51,924 nucleotides of DNA from Candidatus Bipolaricaulota bacterium (GCA_028277345.1 JANQGM010000004.1:1-51924); one strand, 5' to 3'. Shown: positions 22,008 to 31,981, counted from the stretch's first letter. Notes: generated by a model not told the origin, from the letters alone. Translations and numbers: made by a program.

Positions 22008-25000
22008 ATGAATTCGGTGAGAGTGCGTGAAGTGACGATCGTTGCCTGTATCCTGCTTTGGGCGGTCATAGGAGTGGCTGTATTTGCGGCTGATCCCGTT
22101 CTAAACGAGTTTCTTGCATCCAACGGCGGCGGCTTGCTCGATGAGGATGGCGACGCGTCGGATTGGATCGAACTCTATAACCCTGGCCCACGTCCGGTTC
22201 ATTTGAATGGGTGGACGCTGACGGATGATGCCGACACACCTGCCAAATGGACCTTCCCCCAGGTCACGCTTCGATCAGGGGAGTTTCTCATCGTCTTTGC
22301 CTCAGGCAAGGATCGAGCGGTCGTGGGAAGCGAGTTGCACGCCAACTTCAAGCTCAATGCGGGCGGTGAATATCTGGCTCTTGTGAACCCCGATGGGGGA
22401 ATCGTCCATGCCTATTCGCCGGACTTTCCTGAGCAAGCGCAAGGCATCTCGTACGGATGGGGCGATGGTGCGGCTCGGTTCTTTGCGATCCCGACACCCG
22501 GTCAGGTGAATGGCGTGGGAACGCTGGGCACGGTTGAGGACGTATCGATGAGCCAAGCGCACGGCGTGTTTTCACAGCCCATCACCGTGGCGCTGATCAC
22601 GGAAACAAGCGGCGCAACGATTCGCTACACAGTGGACGGAACCGAGCCAACAGAATCGACGGGTAGGGTCTACTCGGATCCCCTCCGACTGAGTCGATCG
22701 ACCGTTCTGCGTGCTCGCGCGTTTAAGCCGAACTGGAGTCCATCGAACACGGCGACGCAGTCGTATCTCTTCACGTCCGATGTCGCGACTCAGCCGATGG
22801 CTCCGGAGGGATTTCCCACTACGTGGGGGATCAATCATTTCGAGACTCCGGCCCTTCCCGTTCAAGCGGACTACGAGGTGGATCCAGAAATCGTGAATGC
22901 GGGGCCGTATCAAGATGATGCCGGAACCTTTACATTCGCGGATGCCTTGACATCGATTCCAACGCTGTCGTTGGTTATGGATCCCGATGACCTCTTTAAC
23001 ATGAGCGAGGATCCGAGCCTCGGCGGCATCTATACCCACCCTGAATCCGATGGCCCGCTGTGGGAACGTCCCGCCTCGATCGAATGGATTCCAGCCGATG
23101 GAACGAGTGGAATCCAGGCGGATTGCGGAATCCGCATCTATGGAGGGATGGGGCGGTCTCCCTGGGCGAAAAAACACACCTTCCGGCTCTTCTTTCGCGG
23201 AAGCTATGGCCCGACGCGACTGGAGTATCCCGTTTTTGGAGAAGGCGCGACTGATTCATTTGATACCCTTATTCTGCGTGCCAACTTCAATGACGGGTGG
23301 CACATGCTGTGGGATGCGTGGAAGCTGGATCGCGTCCAATCCATTCGTGACGAGTGGATTCGCGCGTCCTATATCGATATGGGACGGCTGGCTCCGCACG
23401 GTACCTTCGTCCACCTCTATATCAATGGCTTGTATTGGGGGCTCTACAATCCGGTTGAGCGCCCGGACGCCGATTTCTCCTCGGACTACATGGGCGGCTC
23501 TCCCGAGGATTGGGACGGTCTTCACGATGGAGATCCGATTGACGGCGATCGTGTCGCTTGGGAGCAGCTTCTGAATCTGGCCAATGCCGGATTCGCCGAT
23601 GTCGCCAGCTACCAGCGTATCCAAGGCAACAACCCGGATGGTACGAGGAATCCGGATTATCCGGCGCTATTGGATGTCGATGCGCTTGCCGACTACATGA
23701 TCCTCAACTTCTATGCCGGAACCGATGATTGGGATATGCACAACTGGTACGCCGGCCGCCGTCGCGACGGCGGTGAGGGGTATCAGATGTACGTGTGGGA
23801 CGGTGAGATTATCGCGTTGGACTTGGAGGGGCAAAACCTGGTTGATTTGGATATGGATGGTTGCCCAAGCCGCGTGTTCCAGAAATTGAGGGCGAATCAG
23901 GAGTTCAACGTACTGTTTGGCGATCGCGTCTATGAACACCTCTTCAACGGGGGCGCCCTTACGCCTGAAAATGCGGCGGGACGCTACGAAACACTGGCTG
24001 ATTTCGTCGACCGCGCGATGGTGGCCGAGTCCGCTCGCTGGGGCGACGCGGTTCGCGAGACGCCCTATACGCGTGATGTGGAGTGGGCCACAGAGCGGGA
24101 CTGGCTGCTGGACGAGTACTTCGTACGGCGAGGCAACATCCTGCTCGGGTTCCTTCGCGAAGCCGGGCTCTACCCGGCGGTTGAGCCGCCACGGTTGTCC
24201 ATTGATGGGCGTCTCCAATACGGGGGCGCAATCGACCCCGGTGCATGGCTGACGATGGCTTCGGAAACGGGAACCATCCACTACACGACGGATGGCACCG
24301 ACCCTCGTCCGGCGGGAAGCGGCGAAACGGCGCTTCCTGGAACCGTGCTCGTCTCTCGCGGGTCGGAATGGGAATACCTGGACGATGGGTCCTTCCCTGC
24401 GGATAGTTGGCGCACGTCGGTCGGCGGATGGGCGGTCGGGGTTGCGGAGTTCGGATATGGGGATGGCGATGAAGCGACGACGGTTCGTTGTGGCGACACC
24501 GCCGATTGCTCATCCAATCACGTCACCACCTACTTCCGAACGACGTTCGATGTGGAAGATCGCGCATCGATCGCTGCGTTACGGCTCCAGCTCATACGCG
24601 ATGACGGAGCCGTTATTTACCTCAATGGCGTTGAGCTGGCGCGCAGCAACATGCCGGACGGGTCGGTAACCTCGCAAACGTTGGCTTTCGATTCGGAGAT
24701 CACGGAAATCACGTGGCAAGAAATGGCAGCGTCGGCTGCCGCGCTTGTCAGCGGCGTGAACGTGTTGGCGGCCGAGGTTCACCAGTGGTCGACGACGAGC
24801 AGCGATATCAGTTTCGATCTGGAACTCGTGGCGGTTCAAGGAGAGACGACGGTGGGATCCTCAGAGACGGGAGGGGTGGCCTATGCAGGGCCGATCTCAC
24901 TGGCGGCGTCGACAACGATCAAGGCGCGTGCGTTTGCCAATGGAGTGTGGAGTGCATTGGCCAACGTGACCTATACGGTCGCCTCCTCCAGCCCCCTCAT

Positions 25001-25421
25001 CCTCAACGAGATCATGGCGAACAATGCGTCGACGTTGGCCGATCCGGATGAGCCCGACGCCTACGAAGACTGGATCGAGGTCTACAATCCGGGAGCGGCG
25101 GATGTCGACATGGGAGGCATGTATTTGACTGACGATGCATCCGACCTCACGCGCTACGCGATTCCCGCGGGTGTGGTTGTTCCCGCAGGCGGCTACCTCC
25201 TATTCTGGGCGGACAACGACAATGAAGAAGGCGATGTCCACCTGAACTTCGCGTTGTCACGCGGCGGTGAAGACGTCCTATTGGTGGCGGCTGATGGGAT
25301 CACGGTGATCGATCGCGTGAGTTTTGGGGAGCAGACGACGGATCGATCGTACGGCCGTTCGCCGAATGGAACGGGAGCTTGGGTGGGCATGAGGCCGACG
25401 CCGATGGGTGTGAACGACTAA
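22008..25421 (+). CDS. Secreted CotH-kinase protein with lamin-tail and chitobiase-C domains
   Basis: 1137 residues from ATG 22008 (AAGGGGG upstream). Signal peptide about 1-28. Then a lamin-tail domain (LNEFLASNGGGLLDEDG and DWIELYNPG), a chitobiase/hexosaminidase C-type domain (IRYTVDGTEPTEST), a CotH kinase core (IRIYGGMGRSPWAKKHTFR, LRANFNDGWHMLWDAW, LYINGLYWGLYNPVERPD, then DDWDMHNWYAGRR and MYVWDGEIIALDLEGQN with the Asp/Asn and Trp-Asp of the kinase site), a second chitobiase-C piece (IHYTTDGTDPRP), a beta-domain and a C-terminal lamin-tail domain (LILNEIMANNASTLADPDE). CotH proteins are secreted atypical kinases. It is first of a five-gene operon. Confidence 0.88.
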   Translation: MNSVRVREVTIVACILLWAVIGVAVFAADPVLNEFLASNGGGLLDEDGDASDWIELYNPGPRPVHLNGWTLTDDADTPAKWTFPQVTLRSGEFLIVFASGKDRAVVGSELHANFKLNAGGEYLALVNPDGGIVHAYSPDFPEQAQGISYGWGDGAARFFAIPTPGQVNGVGTLGTVEDVSMSQAHGVFSQPITVALITETSGATIRYTVDGTEPTESTGRVYSDPLRLSRSTVLRARAFKPNWSPSNTATQSYLFTSDVATQPMAPEGFPTTWGINHFETPALPVQADYEVDPEIVNAGPYQDDAGTFTFADALTSIPTLSLVMDPDDLFNMSEDPSLGGIYTHPESDGPLWERPASIEWIPADGTSGIQADCGIRIYGGMGRSPWAKKHTFRLFFRGSYGPTRLEYPVFGEGATDSFDTLILRANFNDGWHMLWDAWKLDRVQSIRDEWIRASYIDMGRLAPHGTFVHLYINGLYWGLYNPVERPDADFSSDYMGGSPEDWDGLHDGDPIDGDRVAWEQLLNLANAGFADVASYQRIQGNNPDGTRNPDYPALLDVDALADYMILNFYAGTDDWDMHNWYAGRRRDGGEGYQMYVWDGEIIALDLEGQNLVDLDMDGCPSRVFQKLRANQEFNVLFGDRVYEHLFNGGALTPENAAGRYETLADFVDRAMVAESARWGDAVRETPYTRDVEWATERDWLLDEYFVRRGNILLGFLREAGLYPAVEPPRLSIDGRLQYGGAIDPGAWLTMASETGTIHYTTDGTDPRPAGSGETALPGTVLVSRGSEWEYLDDGSFPADSWRTSVGGWAVGVAEFGYGDGDEATTVRCGDTADCSSNHVTTYFRTTFDVEDRASIAALRLQLIRDDGAVIYLNGVELARSNMPDGSVTSQTLAFDSEITEITWQEMAASAAALVSGVNVLAAEVHQWSTTSSDISFDLELVAVQGETTVGSSETGGVAYAGPISLAASTTIKARAFANGVWSALANVTYTVASSSPLILNEIMANNASTLADPDEPDAYEDWIEVYNPGAADVDMGGMYLTDDASDLTRYAIPAGVVVPAGGYLLFWADNDNEEGDVHLNFALSRGGEDVLLVAADGITVIDRVSFGEQTTDRSYGRSPNGTGAWVGMRPTPMGVND

Positions 25422-25449
25422 ACGGATGGCATCCAAGGGGAGAATCGAT

Positions 25450-27195
25450 ATGAGGTTGCGGAGCCGACACGCAGGTGTGCTGGTGAGCATTCTGTTGTCG
25501 CTACTTCTCTTTGGAGGCATCGCGACGGCTCAGTCTCCCGGATGGTCGAAGGCCTCTCACGCCTCATCGGCTGATCCCGACTATGAGATCGTCTTTCCCT
25601 CCAGTGGTGTGCTGCTGCTGGAGATTGCCATTGTCTCTGAGAATCGCACTGGGGCGGAGACGAATCCGCATGTGCATGACTGGCTGGCCGATGTTCGATT
25701 TGAGGATCGCGTGTGGGAGGACGTGGTAGTCATGGTTCCGCGAGGGGCCTGGGAAGAGTGGCAACGTGAAGCGATTCCCTTCCCGCTTCATCTTCGTTTT
25801 GCATCGGAGCAACGTCCTGAACAGCGGTTCTATGGCTTCCGCGAGCTCGGTTATCTTCTCGCTAGCAATGAGCTGGTTCGTGATCTGGTGACGCTGGAGT
25901 CGATTCGCGAGGCGGGAATTCCGACTCCGCGAGCCGCATTGAGCGTGATCTCCCTGAGTTTGCCGGACGCATCAAGCATGGAGGCCGTCTACACGCTGGT
26001 TGAGACGCCTGGGCCTTCCTTGCTCGATTCCCAATACGATGAGGATGACGGCGCGCTGTACGCCATCGAGGGAGAATCCGCCACCTTCTCCGTCTTCGAT
26101 CCACATGCGGCCGTGCTCCTTCATCCGGCGGACGACGAGTGGTCTCCCCCTCCTCCGAGTGCTCTGTTCGATGTTCTGCAATGGGAACCGCAGGACCTAC
26201 GCTCTTGGCGAATGGAACTGGAGCGGATCTTCGATGTCTACGAGTTTCTGAGATGGTTGGCAACGCGAACGGTACTCGGAGCCAGTTGGGGGTACGGGAG
26301 GTCTCACGAGCCCGTTCTCCTTTATTGGGATCCCGGAGACGCGCGCTATCACTGGGTCCCGGGTGTCGAGATGGGCGCACTCATGTCTTCTGAGGCCTCG
26401 CTTCCTCCGTTTGCCCTCGACGGCTCGGACATCGAACCGGAATGGAGGCTCCTGCATCGCGTGATCGAAGACCCGGCGTATTTCGGAACCTACCTTGCGT
26501 ATGTCGAAGAGAGTTTGCGGGGAGTCCTTGATGTCCCGCGTCTTCAGGGCCGAATCACGGAGGCGTTCGCCGCGCTCGGGCCGGCTCTCGAACGTGCGGC
26601 CTCGAGTCCGGATTCCAGGCTTCCGTCCATCGAAGCGGCGACTCAGGCCGCGGATCGTCTATCCCTGGCTGTGGAGAAACGGTATGCGGATGTGGACGGT
26701 TTCATCTGGGATCTCAGGGTGCGACCCTCGCCTATCATCATCAGCGAGCTTCACTACAATCCTTCGCTCGCTCAAGGCATCGATAACAACTTCGAGTTCG
26801 TCGAACTATTCAACCGAGGCAGCCGTACCATCGATCTCTCGGGGTATCGATTCATCGAAGGGCTGGAGTTTGCCTTGCCTCCAGGAACCGTGTTGCGTCC
26901 GGGGCAGTGCCTTCTTCTTACCAAACGAGCCGAGACGTATCGCGATGCGCCCTGCGAGGTTCAGCAATGGGCAAGGGGCAGCCTATCCAATGGGGGGGAA
27001 GTTGTTCGTTTGGTCGATCGAGAGGGAATCGAGGTCGATAGCGTGAGGTACGATGACGTCTCCCCATGGCCCGAAGCTGCGGATTCGGGAGGTTCATCCC
27101 TGGAGATCGTCGACCCCCATCGTCCCAACTATACCCATGAGAACTGGCGTGCCAGCGAGGCTATTGGTGGATCGCCGGGCTGGATCGAACGATGA
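25450..27195 (+). CDS. Secreted CotH-like protein with degenerate kinase site and lamin-tail domain
   Basis: 581 residues from ATG 25450, after AAGGGGAGA. Signal peptide about 1-28 (LVSILLSLLLFGGIATA). It parallels its neighbour at 27212 throughout (GWSKASHASSADPDYEIVF vs GWGALSHSNEAEPGYDVVF; QRFYGFRELGYLLASNELV vs QRFYGFKDLSLSNGFHDNS), but the kinase signature GNWDTYGRMPHNF is replaced by GASWGYGRSHEPV and the metal site WIPWDNN by WVPGVEM. Both catalytic aspartates are gone, so it is probably a pseudokinase. The C-terminal lamin-tail domain is intact (IIISELHYNPSLAQGIDNNF). Second gene of the operon, 28 nt after the first. Confidence 0.82.
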   Translation: MRLRSRHAGVLVSILLSLLLFGGIATAQSPGWSKASHASSADPDYEIVFPSSGVLLLEIAIVSENRTGAETNPHVHDWLADVRFEDRVWEDVVVMVPRGAWEEWQREAIPFPLHLRFASEQRPEQRFYGFRELGYLLASNELVRDLVTLESIREAGIPTPRAALSVISLSLPDASSMEAVYTLVETPGPSLLDSQYDEDDGALYAIEGESATFSVFDPHAAVLLHPADDEWSPPPPSALFDVLQWEPQDLRSWRMELERIFDVYEFLRWLATRTVLGASWGYGRSHEPVLLYWDPGDARYHWVPGVEMGALMSSEASLPPFALDGSDIEPEWRLLHRVIEDPAYFGTYLAYVEESLRGVLDVPRLQGRITEAFAALGPALERAASSPDSRLPSIEAATQAADRLSLAVEKRYADVDGFIWDLRVRPSPIIISELHYNPSLAQGIDNNFEFVELFNRGSRTIDLSGYRFIEGLEFALPPGTVLRPGQCLLLTKRAETYRDAPCEVQQWARGSLSNGGEVVRLVDREGIEVDSVRYDDVSPWPEAADSGGSSLEIVDPHRPNYTHENWRASEAIGGSPGWIER

Positions 27196-27211
27196 GAAAG
27201 GACCGTGTGAC

Positions 27212-29317
27212 GTGACGCGAAGATCGAGTTGGAAAAGAACGGACGCTGTCGCAGCGATCGCCGCTCTCCTTACCCTGGCTTTCTGTCTGGGGGCGATTGC
27301 CTCAGAGCGACCGGATGGATGGGGTGCGCTTTCCCATAGCAACGAAGCGGAGCCAGGGTATGATGTGGTCTTTGCCCAGGACTCGGTGTTGCGCATCGAC
27401 TTCGAGATCGCGCCGGATGACTGGCAAGCCATGCTCGATGATTTGCGCACGAATTTCTTTGGTAACCGCGAGGGAAACGCGGAACGACCTGTCAACGAAG
27501 GCGTGGCGCCTCCGGAGCAAACCACGGATCTTCGACAAACGCCGCCCCATATCGCAGCGTGTGTTGGAAAAAGCGAAGGCGATGCTGCCGTGCTTGTCGA
27601 TCCGAGCGGCCGCGAGATTGAGGGCACGTGCGGCTATGACCCAAAAGGCAAGCTTATCTTCATGCCGAATGATGTGCAGCAGTCCCAATCTCCCCTTGAT
27701 GAAGGAAACCGGCGCCAGGAGGATGTGACAACGCGGGCGCTGAATTTCCCGACGACCAGCGAAACGAATCCCTTGTATGTGGAGACGACCTGCCGCTTCA
27801 ACGGCCAGGTGTGGGAGCATGTCGGCATCCGCTTCAAGGGGAACTCCTCGCTACGTGCCGGGGCTCAGTCGAAAGTGCTGAAGATTCCCTTTCATCTGGA
27901 GTTCGATCATTTTGAGGACGACTATCCGGAGATCGACGATCAGCGGTTTTACGGATTCAAAGACCTTTCGTTGTCCAATGGGTTTCACGACAATAGCTTG
28001 ATACGCGAGAAGACGACGAATGATCTCTTCCGATTGGCCGGCGTGCCATGCGCGGTTTCCGCGTTCTATCGCGTCTATATCGATTATGGGGAAGGTCCCC
28101 AATACTTCGGGCTCTACACGATGACCGAGATTCCGGACGATCCCATGCTCGACCTGATGTTCGGAAACAGCGGGGGCAACCTCTACAAGCCTGAAGGCGG
28201 AGCAGCCACCTTCTCGTATTTCGAGGAAGCGGCCTTCACGAAGAAGACGAATGTTGATGAAGGCGATTGGAGTGACGTGGCCGCCGTCTACGAAGCCGTG
28301 AATGCGCCTTCAGATGATCCCGCGATCTGGCGGCAGAACCTGGAGAAGGTTCTCAATGTCCAAGCCTTTCTTCGCTGGTTGGCCGCGGACACCGTGATTG
28401 GCAATTGGGATACCTACGGGCGAATGCCGCATAATTTCTATGTCTACACGGATGAAGACGACGGCCTACTCAACTGGATTCCTTGGGATAACAACGAATC
28501 GCTGAACGCGTCGCTCTCCCGAGCCCGGGATCTTTCACTCCAAGACGTTGGCGAGGAATGGCCGTTGATTCGAAGGCTGGCGGACGATCCCATCTACTTC
28601 GCTACCTATCTGCAGTACATGCGTGAGATCATTGATTCGGTGTGGGATGTGCCGGCGCTTCAGGCGCGTGTGCAGGCCAGTTGGGAGTTGATCTCGCCGT
28701 ACGTCATTGGGGATGAGGGTGAGCAAGAGGACTTCACGTTGCTGCGAAGTGCGTCCGACTTCATCACAGGAATCGATGTTTTAGTGGACTATATCGGGAG
28801 CCGGCACGGTGACGTGGAGACGTTCCTCTCTGAGATGGAGCAGGAGAGACGGCACATCGCCATCACCGAGATTTACTACAACCCGTCTTCAGATCAGGGA
28901 GAGGACGATGTTTACGAGTTCCTGGAGCTGGCCAACCTCGGGGATCAAACCGTCTCACTCTCGGGATGGCGATTCGTCGATGGCATTGAGTTTGAATTTC
29001 CCAGCGAGGTTCAGCTTGAGCCAGAGGAATGTCTGATCCTTGCCATTCGTGGTTCGACCTACGCGAACGTTGGGTGCCAGGTCTTGGAGTGGTCGGCGGG
29101 AAAGCTGGCCAATGACGGAGAACGTTTGGAGCTTGTCGACGCGAATGGACAAACGATGGATGTCGTAATCTACGATGACGATGCGCCTTGGGACGAATCG
29201 ACCGACGGCGGAGGCCGCTCATTGGAGGCGATCGTTGCCGGTCTTCCCAATGACCTGGCGTTGAATTGGCGTGCAAGTTCGAATATCGGCGGGTCTCCGG
29301 GATGGATCGACCGATGA
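27212..29317 (+). CDS. Secreted CotH-kinase protein with C-terminal lamin-tail domain
   Basis: 701 residues from GTG 27212, nine nt after AAAGGA and 16 nt after the previous stop; a far longer open frame inside the upstream gene is rejected because the signal peptide (AVAAIAALLTLAFCLGAIA) begins right after this GTG. The CotH core includes WEHVGIRFKGNSSLRAG, RFYGFKDLSLSNGFHDNS, ALREKT-type helix, YFGLYTMTEIPDD, catalytic GNWDTYGRMPHNFYVY (about 396-411) and WIPWDNN (about 423). The C-terminus has a lamin-tail domain ending NIGGSPGWIDR, almost identical to AIGGSPGWIER of its neighbour. Predicted active kinase outside the cytoplasm. Ends ATGA with the VTC gene. Confidence 0.9.
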   Translation: MTRRSSWKRTDAVAAIAALLTLAFCLGAIASERPDGWGALSHSNEAEPGYDVVFAQDSVLRIDFEIAPDDWQAMLDDLRTNFFGNREGNAERPVNEGVAPPEQTTDLRQTPPHIAACVGKSEGDAAVLVDPSGREIEGTCGYDPKGKLIFMPNDVQQSQSPLDEGNRRQEDVTTRALNFPTTSETNPLYVETTCRFNGQVWEHVGIRFKGNSSLRAGAQSKVLKIPFHLEFDHFEDDYPEIDDQRFYGFKDLSLSNGFHDNSLIREKTTNDLFRLAGVPCAVSAFYRVYIDYGEGPQYFGLYTMTEIPDDPMLDLMFGNSGGNLYKPEGGAATFSYFEEAAFTKKTNVDEGDWSDVAAVYEAVNAPSDDPAIWRQNLEKVLNVQAFLRWLAADTVIGNWDTYGRMPHNFYVYTDEDDGLLNWIPWDNNESLNASLSRARDLSLQDVGEEWPLIRRLADDPIYFATYLQYMREIIDSVWDVPALQARVQASWELISPYVIGDEGEQEDFTLLRSASDFITGIDVLVDYIGSRHGDVETFLSEMEQERRHIAITEIYYNPSSDQGEDDVYEFLELANLGDQTVSLSGWRFVDGIEFEFPSEVQLEPEECLILAIRGSTYANVGCQVLEWSAGKLANDGERLELVDANGQTMDVVIYDDDAPWDESTDGGGRSLEAIVAGLPNDLALNWRASSNIGGSPGWIDR

Positions 29318-30126
29318 TTGGCCGAAGGCCGAGTGCCACAGCCGATGAACGATCGGGTGGACGGCACGAACTGAAGTATCTCATTCGTCCGGAACAAGCC
29401 GGAGCGATTGCCGAGTTCGTGCGCCCGTATCTTGAGTTGGACAAGTACTGTGTCTCACGAGAGAACAACGCATACACGGTGCGAAGCATCTACTATGATA
29501 GTCCGGCATTTGCCTGTTTCCACGAGAAGCTAGATGGTGTGCGTGAGCGCAACAAGTTTCGCATTCGAACCTACAACGACATGCTCCACGCGGCCTATTT
29601 GGAGAACAAGCGAAAGGTAGGCAGTACACACCACAAGGTCAAGACGCACCTTACGCCGGGTGTGCTTGCAACGCTGGCGCAACGCGATCGTGAAGCGGTT
29701 CGCGAAGCGTTTGTTGAGGCCTCTTCGGGTTCGGGATTGTCTTTCCCGCCTGTTCTCGAGCAATTGCTTTACCGAATGGCGCGAGATGCCTTCGCTCCCA
29801 CGAGCCTCGTCGTTTACGACCGAGAGGCCTACGTCTATCCAGGACAGAACGATATTGTCCGCCTGACGTTCGACCGAAATCTCCGTGCCTGCGCCTATCC
29901 GGCCTTGGGCGACATTCACTCGGAATGCGACCTCAAACCGCTGCTCTATCACTGGACAATTCTGGAAATCAAGTTCACGGGGATGATCCCCCGATGGTTT
30001 CGTCGGCTGAATACGTTGTTCGATCTTAAGCGCCAAGCCTGCTCGAAGTTCGGCATGAGCATTGCTCAACTGCTTGGCGAATCGCCTCGATTGAAGGATG
30101 GAATCCGCTATGCCGCTATCTACTAG
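29314..30126 (+). CDS. VTC-domain polyphosphate polymerase
   Basis: 270 residues; ATG 29314 overlaps the CotH stop (ATGA), with ATG 29302 as alternative. The VTC tunnel fold is evident: RHELKYLI near residue 20, VRSIYYDSPAFACFHEKLDG, RNKFRIRTY near 85, AAYLENKRKVG (catalytic Lys/Arg), SLVVYDREAYV, VRLTFDRNLRA, and LEIKFTGMIPRWF near 220. VTC proteins polymerise polyphosphate from nucleotide or process phosphate chains; bacterial members are usually found beside CotH kinases and DUF4956, as here. It is cytoplasmic by sequence. Confidence 0.88.
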   Translation: MIGRRPSATADERSGGRHELKYLIRPEQAGAIAEFVRPYLELDKYCVSRENNAYTVRSIYYDSPAFACFHEKLDGVRERNKFRIRTYNDMLHAAYLENKRKVGSTHHKVKTHLTPGVLATLAQRDREAVREAFVEASSGSGLSFPPVLEQLLYRMARDAFAPTSLVVYDREAYVYPGQNDIVRLTFDRNLRACAYPALGDIHSECDLKPLLYHWTILEIKFTGMIPRWFRRLNTLFDLKRQACSKFGMSIAQLLGESPRLKDGIRYAAIY

Positions 30127-30805
30127 CCTCAATGACCTGATGACGATCAGTTGGCAAACCGTGCTTATCGGAAGCACCATCAGCCTGGGATTGGGCCTTT
30201 TCATCGCGCTCATGTATCGGCTCGTGACGCCGAGCGTCAACTATTCCGTCGCCATTCAACAGACGCTGCTCTATATCGCGATGATTGCATCCTTGGTGAT
30301 GCTAATCATCTCCAATCAGCTGGCTAGAGCCTTCACGCTGGTTGGCGCGCTGTCGGTGATTCGATTTCGCACGCCGGTCAAGGACACACGTGATGCCTCC
30401 TTTGTGTTCCTCGCATTGGCCGCGGGCATGGGGAGCGGTGTCGGCCTCTACGTCGAAACCGCGATCGGTATCGGATTTATCGGGTTGGCGATGGTGGCGA
30501 TCCGGTTATCAGGCATTGGCATGCGAGCAAAGGGCGAGGTTCTGGTGAAGTTCACCATCCCCGGCGGGGAGGACGACGATGGGATTGCGCATCGCGAGGT
30601 GTTCGAGCGCTTTCTAAAGGATCATCGATTGATCAATACACGCTCGATCGGGGATCGAGGACGCTTGGAGTTGACTTTCTTGGTGAAGCCTCTTCGTAGC
30701 GCGGATCTCGTCAGATTTTCCCGGACCCTTTCATCGATTCCGACCTTGGATCGCGTGGCCGTGATTGTCTGTGATGACGAAGGATTGACTCAGAACGTGT
30801 TCTAG
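30110..30805 (+). CDS. DUF4956 integral membrane protein
   Basis: 231 residues from ATG 30110, overlapping the VTC gene by 17 nt; ATG 30098 is possible but sits on top of its ribosome site. Three or four N-terminal membrane segments (about 15-40, 50-72, 100-140) are followed by a soluble ferredoxin-like domain of about 80 residues. The signature SVIRFRTPVKDTRDASFVFL is typical of DUF4956, the regular partner of VTC polymerases and CotH proteins. It may form a membrane gate or scaffold for polyphosphate. Last gene of the operon. Confidence 0.87.
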   Translation: MPLSTSLNDLMTISWQTVLIGSTISLGLGLFIALMYRLVTPSVNYSVAIQQTLLYIAMIASLVMLIISNQLARAFTLVGALSVIRFRTPVKDTRDASFVFLALAAGMGSGVGLYVETAIGIGFIGLAMVAIRLSGIGMRAKGEVLVKFTIPGGEDDDGIAHREVFERFLKDHRLINTRSIGDRGRLELTFLVKPLRSADLVRFSRTLSSIPTLDRVAVIVCDDEGLTQNVF

Positions 30806-30904
30806 TTCGAGGGCCTCCTGGCGGGGTGGGGAGGTTCGCCCTGTTGACCTGGAAAAGGGACTCTGGGAATGTCTCGCTGTATGATGCGAGAGGGGTGAGG
30901 TTCG

Positions 30905-31603
30905 ATGCGAAAGAGGGGAATCGTCATCGATTATGACGCCTTGGTGACGCCTCGGCAATCGTTGATCTACGATGAGATGGTTTCCCATTTGATTGAGCAA
31001 CTGCCCGAACTCTGGCAGAAGGCCTATCGAAAGATGGCGCAATCGCCGACACGTATCCATTCGTTTTCGCATGGAGGTTACGCGTTCTTATTCGATCGCG
31101 CGTCCGAGCTACGTGCGCGCGGTGTGGTGTCGGGCGATCGCGCGGTCGAAGACCGCATCATCGTGGCGTATGGCCGCGCACAGGCATCCAATGATATTGG
31201 AGGGAACGATTGCCGCAAGAATCTGCTGGGTGACTCCTCTCATCGGTTCGGCGAGAACCACAAGCGTCCGTATCTTAAGGGAACGGTGCTAGGCGGGTGC
31301 TTTGACATCAGCCTTTATCCGCAGCATCGTGATTTGGAGAGCGAGCGCTCATCAGAAGCGCGGACCTATCGCGCGATGAAGCGCTACTGCAAAGACAATC
31401 CTGGGACCTTCGCCTTTACGCGGCTCATCTATGGATCTCGATCCTGGAGACCCTCGGGGATCGAGCATGGCCTGCTGAGACAGGATGGCTCGATGTGGAC
31501 GCACGCCTTCAAGAATGCGGCAATGGAATCACGCTTCTCGCTGCAAGCGCTTCGGGCCCGAACCGCACGCCGTGAGGCCGCGGAAGCGACCTCCGCGGAT
31601 TAG
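30905..31603 (+). CDS. Unknown protein with conserved Cys/His/Tyr-rich core
   Basis: 232 residues, ATG 30905; the upstream AGGGGTGAGG gives a moderate ribosome site. No signal peptide or membrane helix. Notable pieces are DCRKNLLGDSSHRFGENHKR, LGGCFDISLYPQHRDLESE and YRAMKRYCKDNPGTFAFTRL, then IYGSRSWRPSGIEHGLL. The spread of His, Asp and Arg in the central part recalls nuclease-like toxin domains, but no known active-site pattern fits, so I leave it unassigned. It begins about 100 nt after DUF4956 and may be independent. The tail is Arg/Ala-rich. Confidence 0.6.
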   Translation: MRKRGIVIDYDALVTPRQSLIYDEMVSHLIEQLPELWQKAYRKMAQSPTRIHSFSHGGYAFLFDRASELRARGVVSGDRAVEDRIIVAYGRAQASNDIGGNDCRKNLLGDSSHRFGENHKRPYLKGTVLGGCFDISLYPQHRDLESERSSEARTYRAMKRYCKDNPGTFAFTRLIYGSRSWRPSGIEHGLLRQDGSMWTHAFKNAAMESRFSLQALRARTARREAAEATSAD

Positions 31604-31657
31604 CACGCAGCCACGTACAGCAAAACTCGTGCGCAGAGACGGAGCCTGGCTGAGATG

Positions 31658-31981
31658 CTATTGTCTCTCGTCGTTCTTCTCCATGAACTCGATGGGGACA
31701 CCGTCTTCGATGATGAAGGCGATCCGGAGACCGTTTGGCAAGGTTTTGGGCGGGACGAGGACGTCCTTGCCTTCGACGGCAGCTTCGACATCCTCCACCT
31801 CGAAGGCGAGGTGAGGCGTCTCTTGAAGCAGCGCGGGCATCGGGCTGTCGGATTCGAAGCGAAGCCACTCAATGTGGTACGGGTTGTTTTCAGGATCGGT
31901 AATGTGAAGCCTTGAGGGTTCGCTGTAACGCGCATTCTCTTTGACCTCTTGGGTGGGGATGCCGATGTGGTGAAATCTCAT
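31658..31981 (-). CDS. VOC-superfamily (glyoxalase-like) small protein
   Basis: 107 residues, ATG 31981 after AAGGAG. A single VOC module: MRFHHIGIPTQEV at the start, HLAFEVEDVEAAVEGKDVLV in the middle and GVPIEFMEKND at the end, with His and Glu metal-ligand positions. At this length it must dimerise to form an active site. It is the last of three same-strand genes (DinB, thioesterase, VOC). Confidence 0.8.
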   Translation of the reverse strand: MRFHHIGIPTQEVKENARYSEPSRLHITDPENNPYHIEWLRFESDSPMPALLQETPHLAFEVEDVEAAVEGKDVLVPPKTLPNGLRIAFIIEDGVPIEFMEKNDERQ

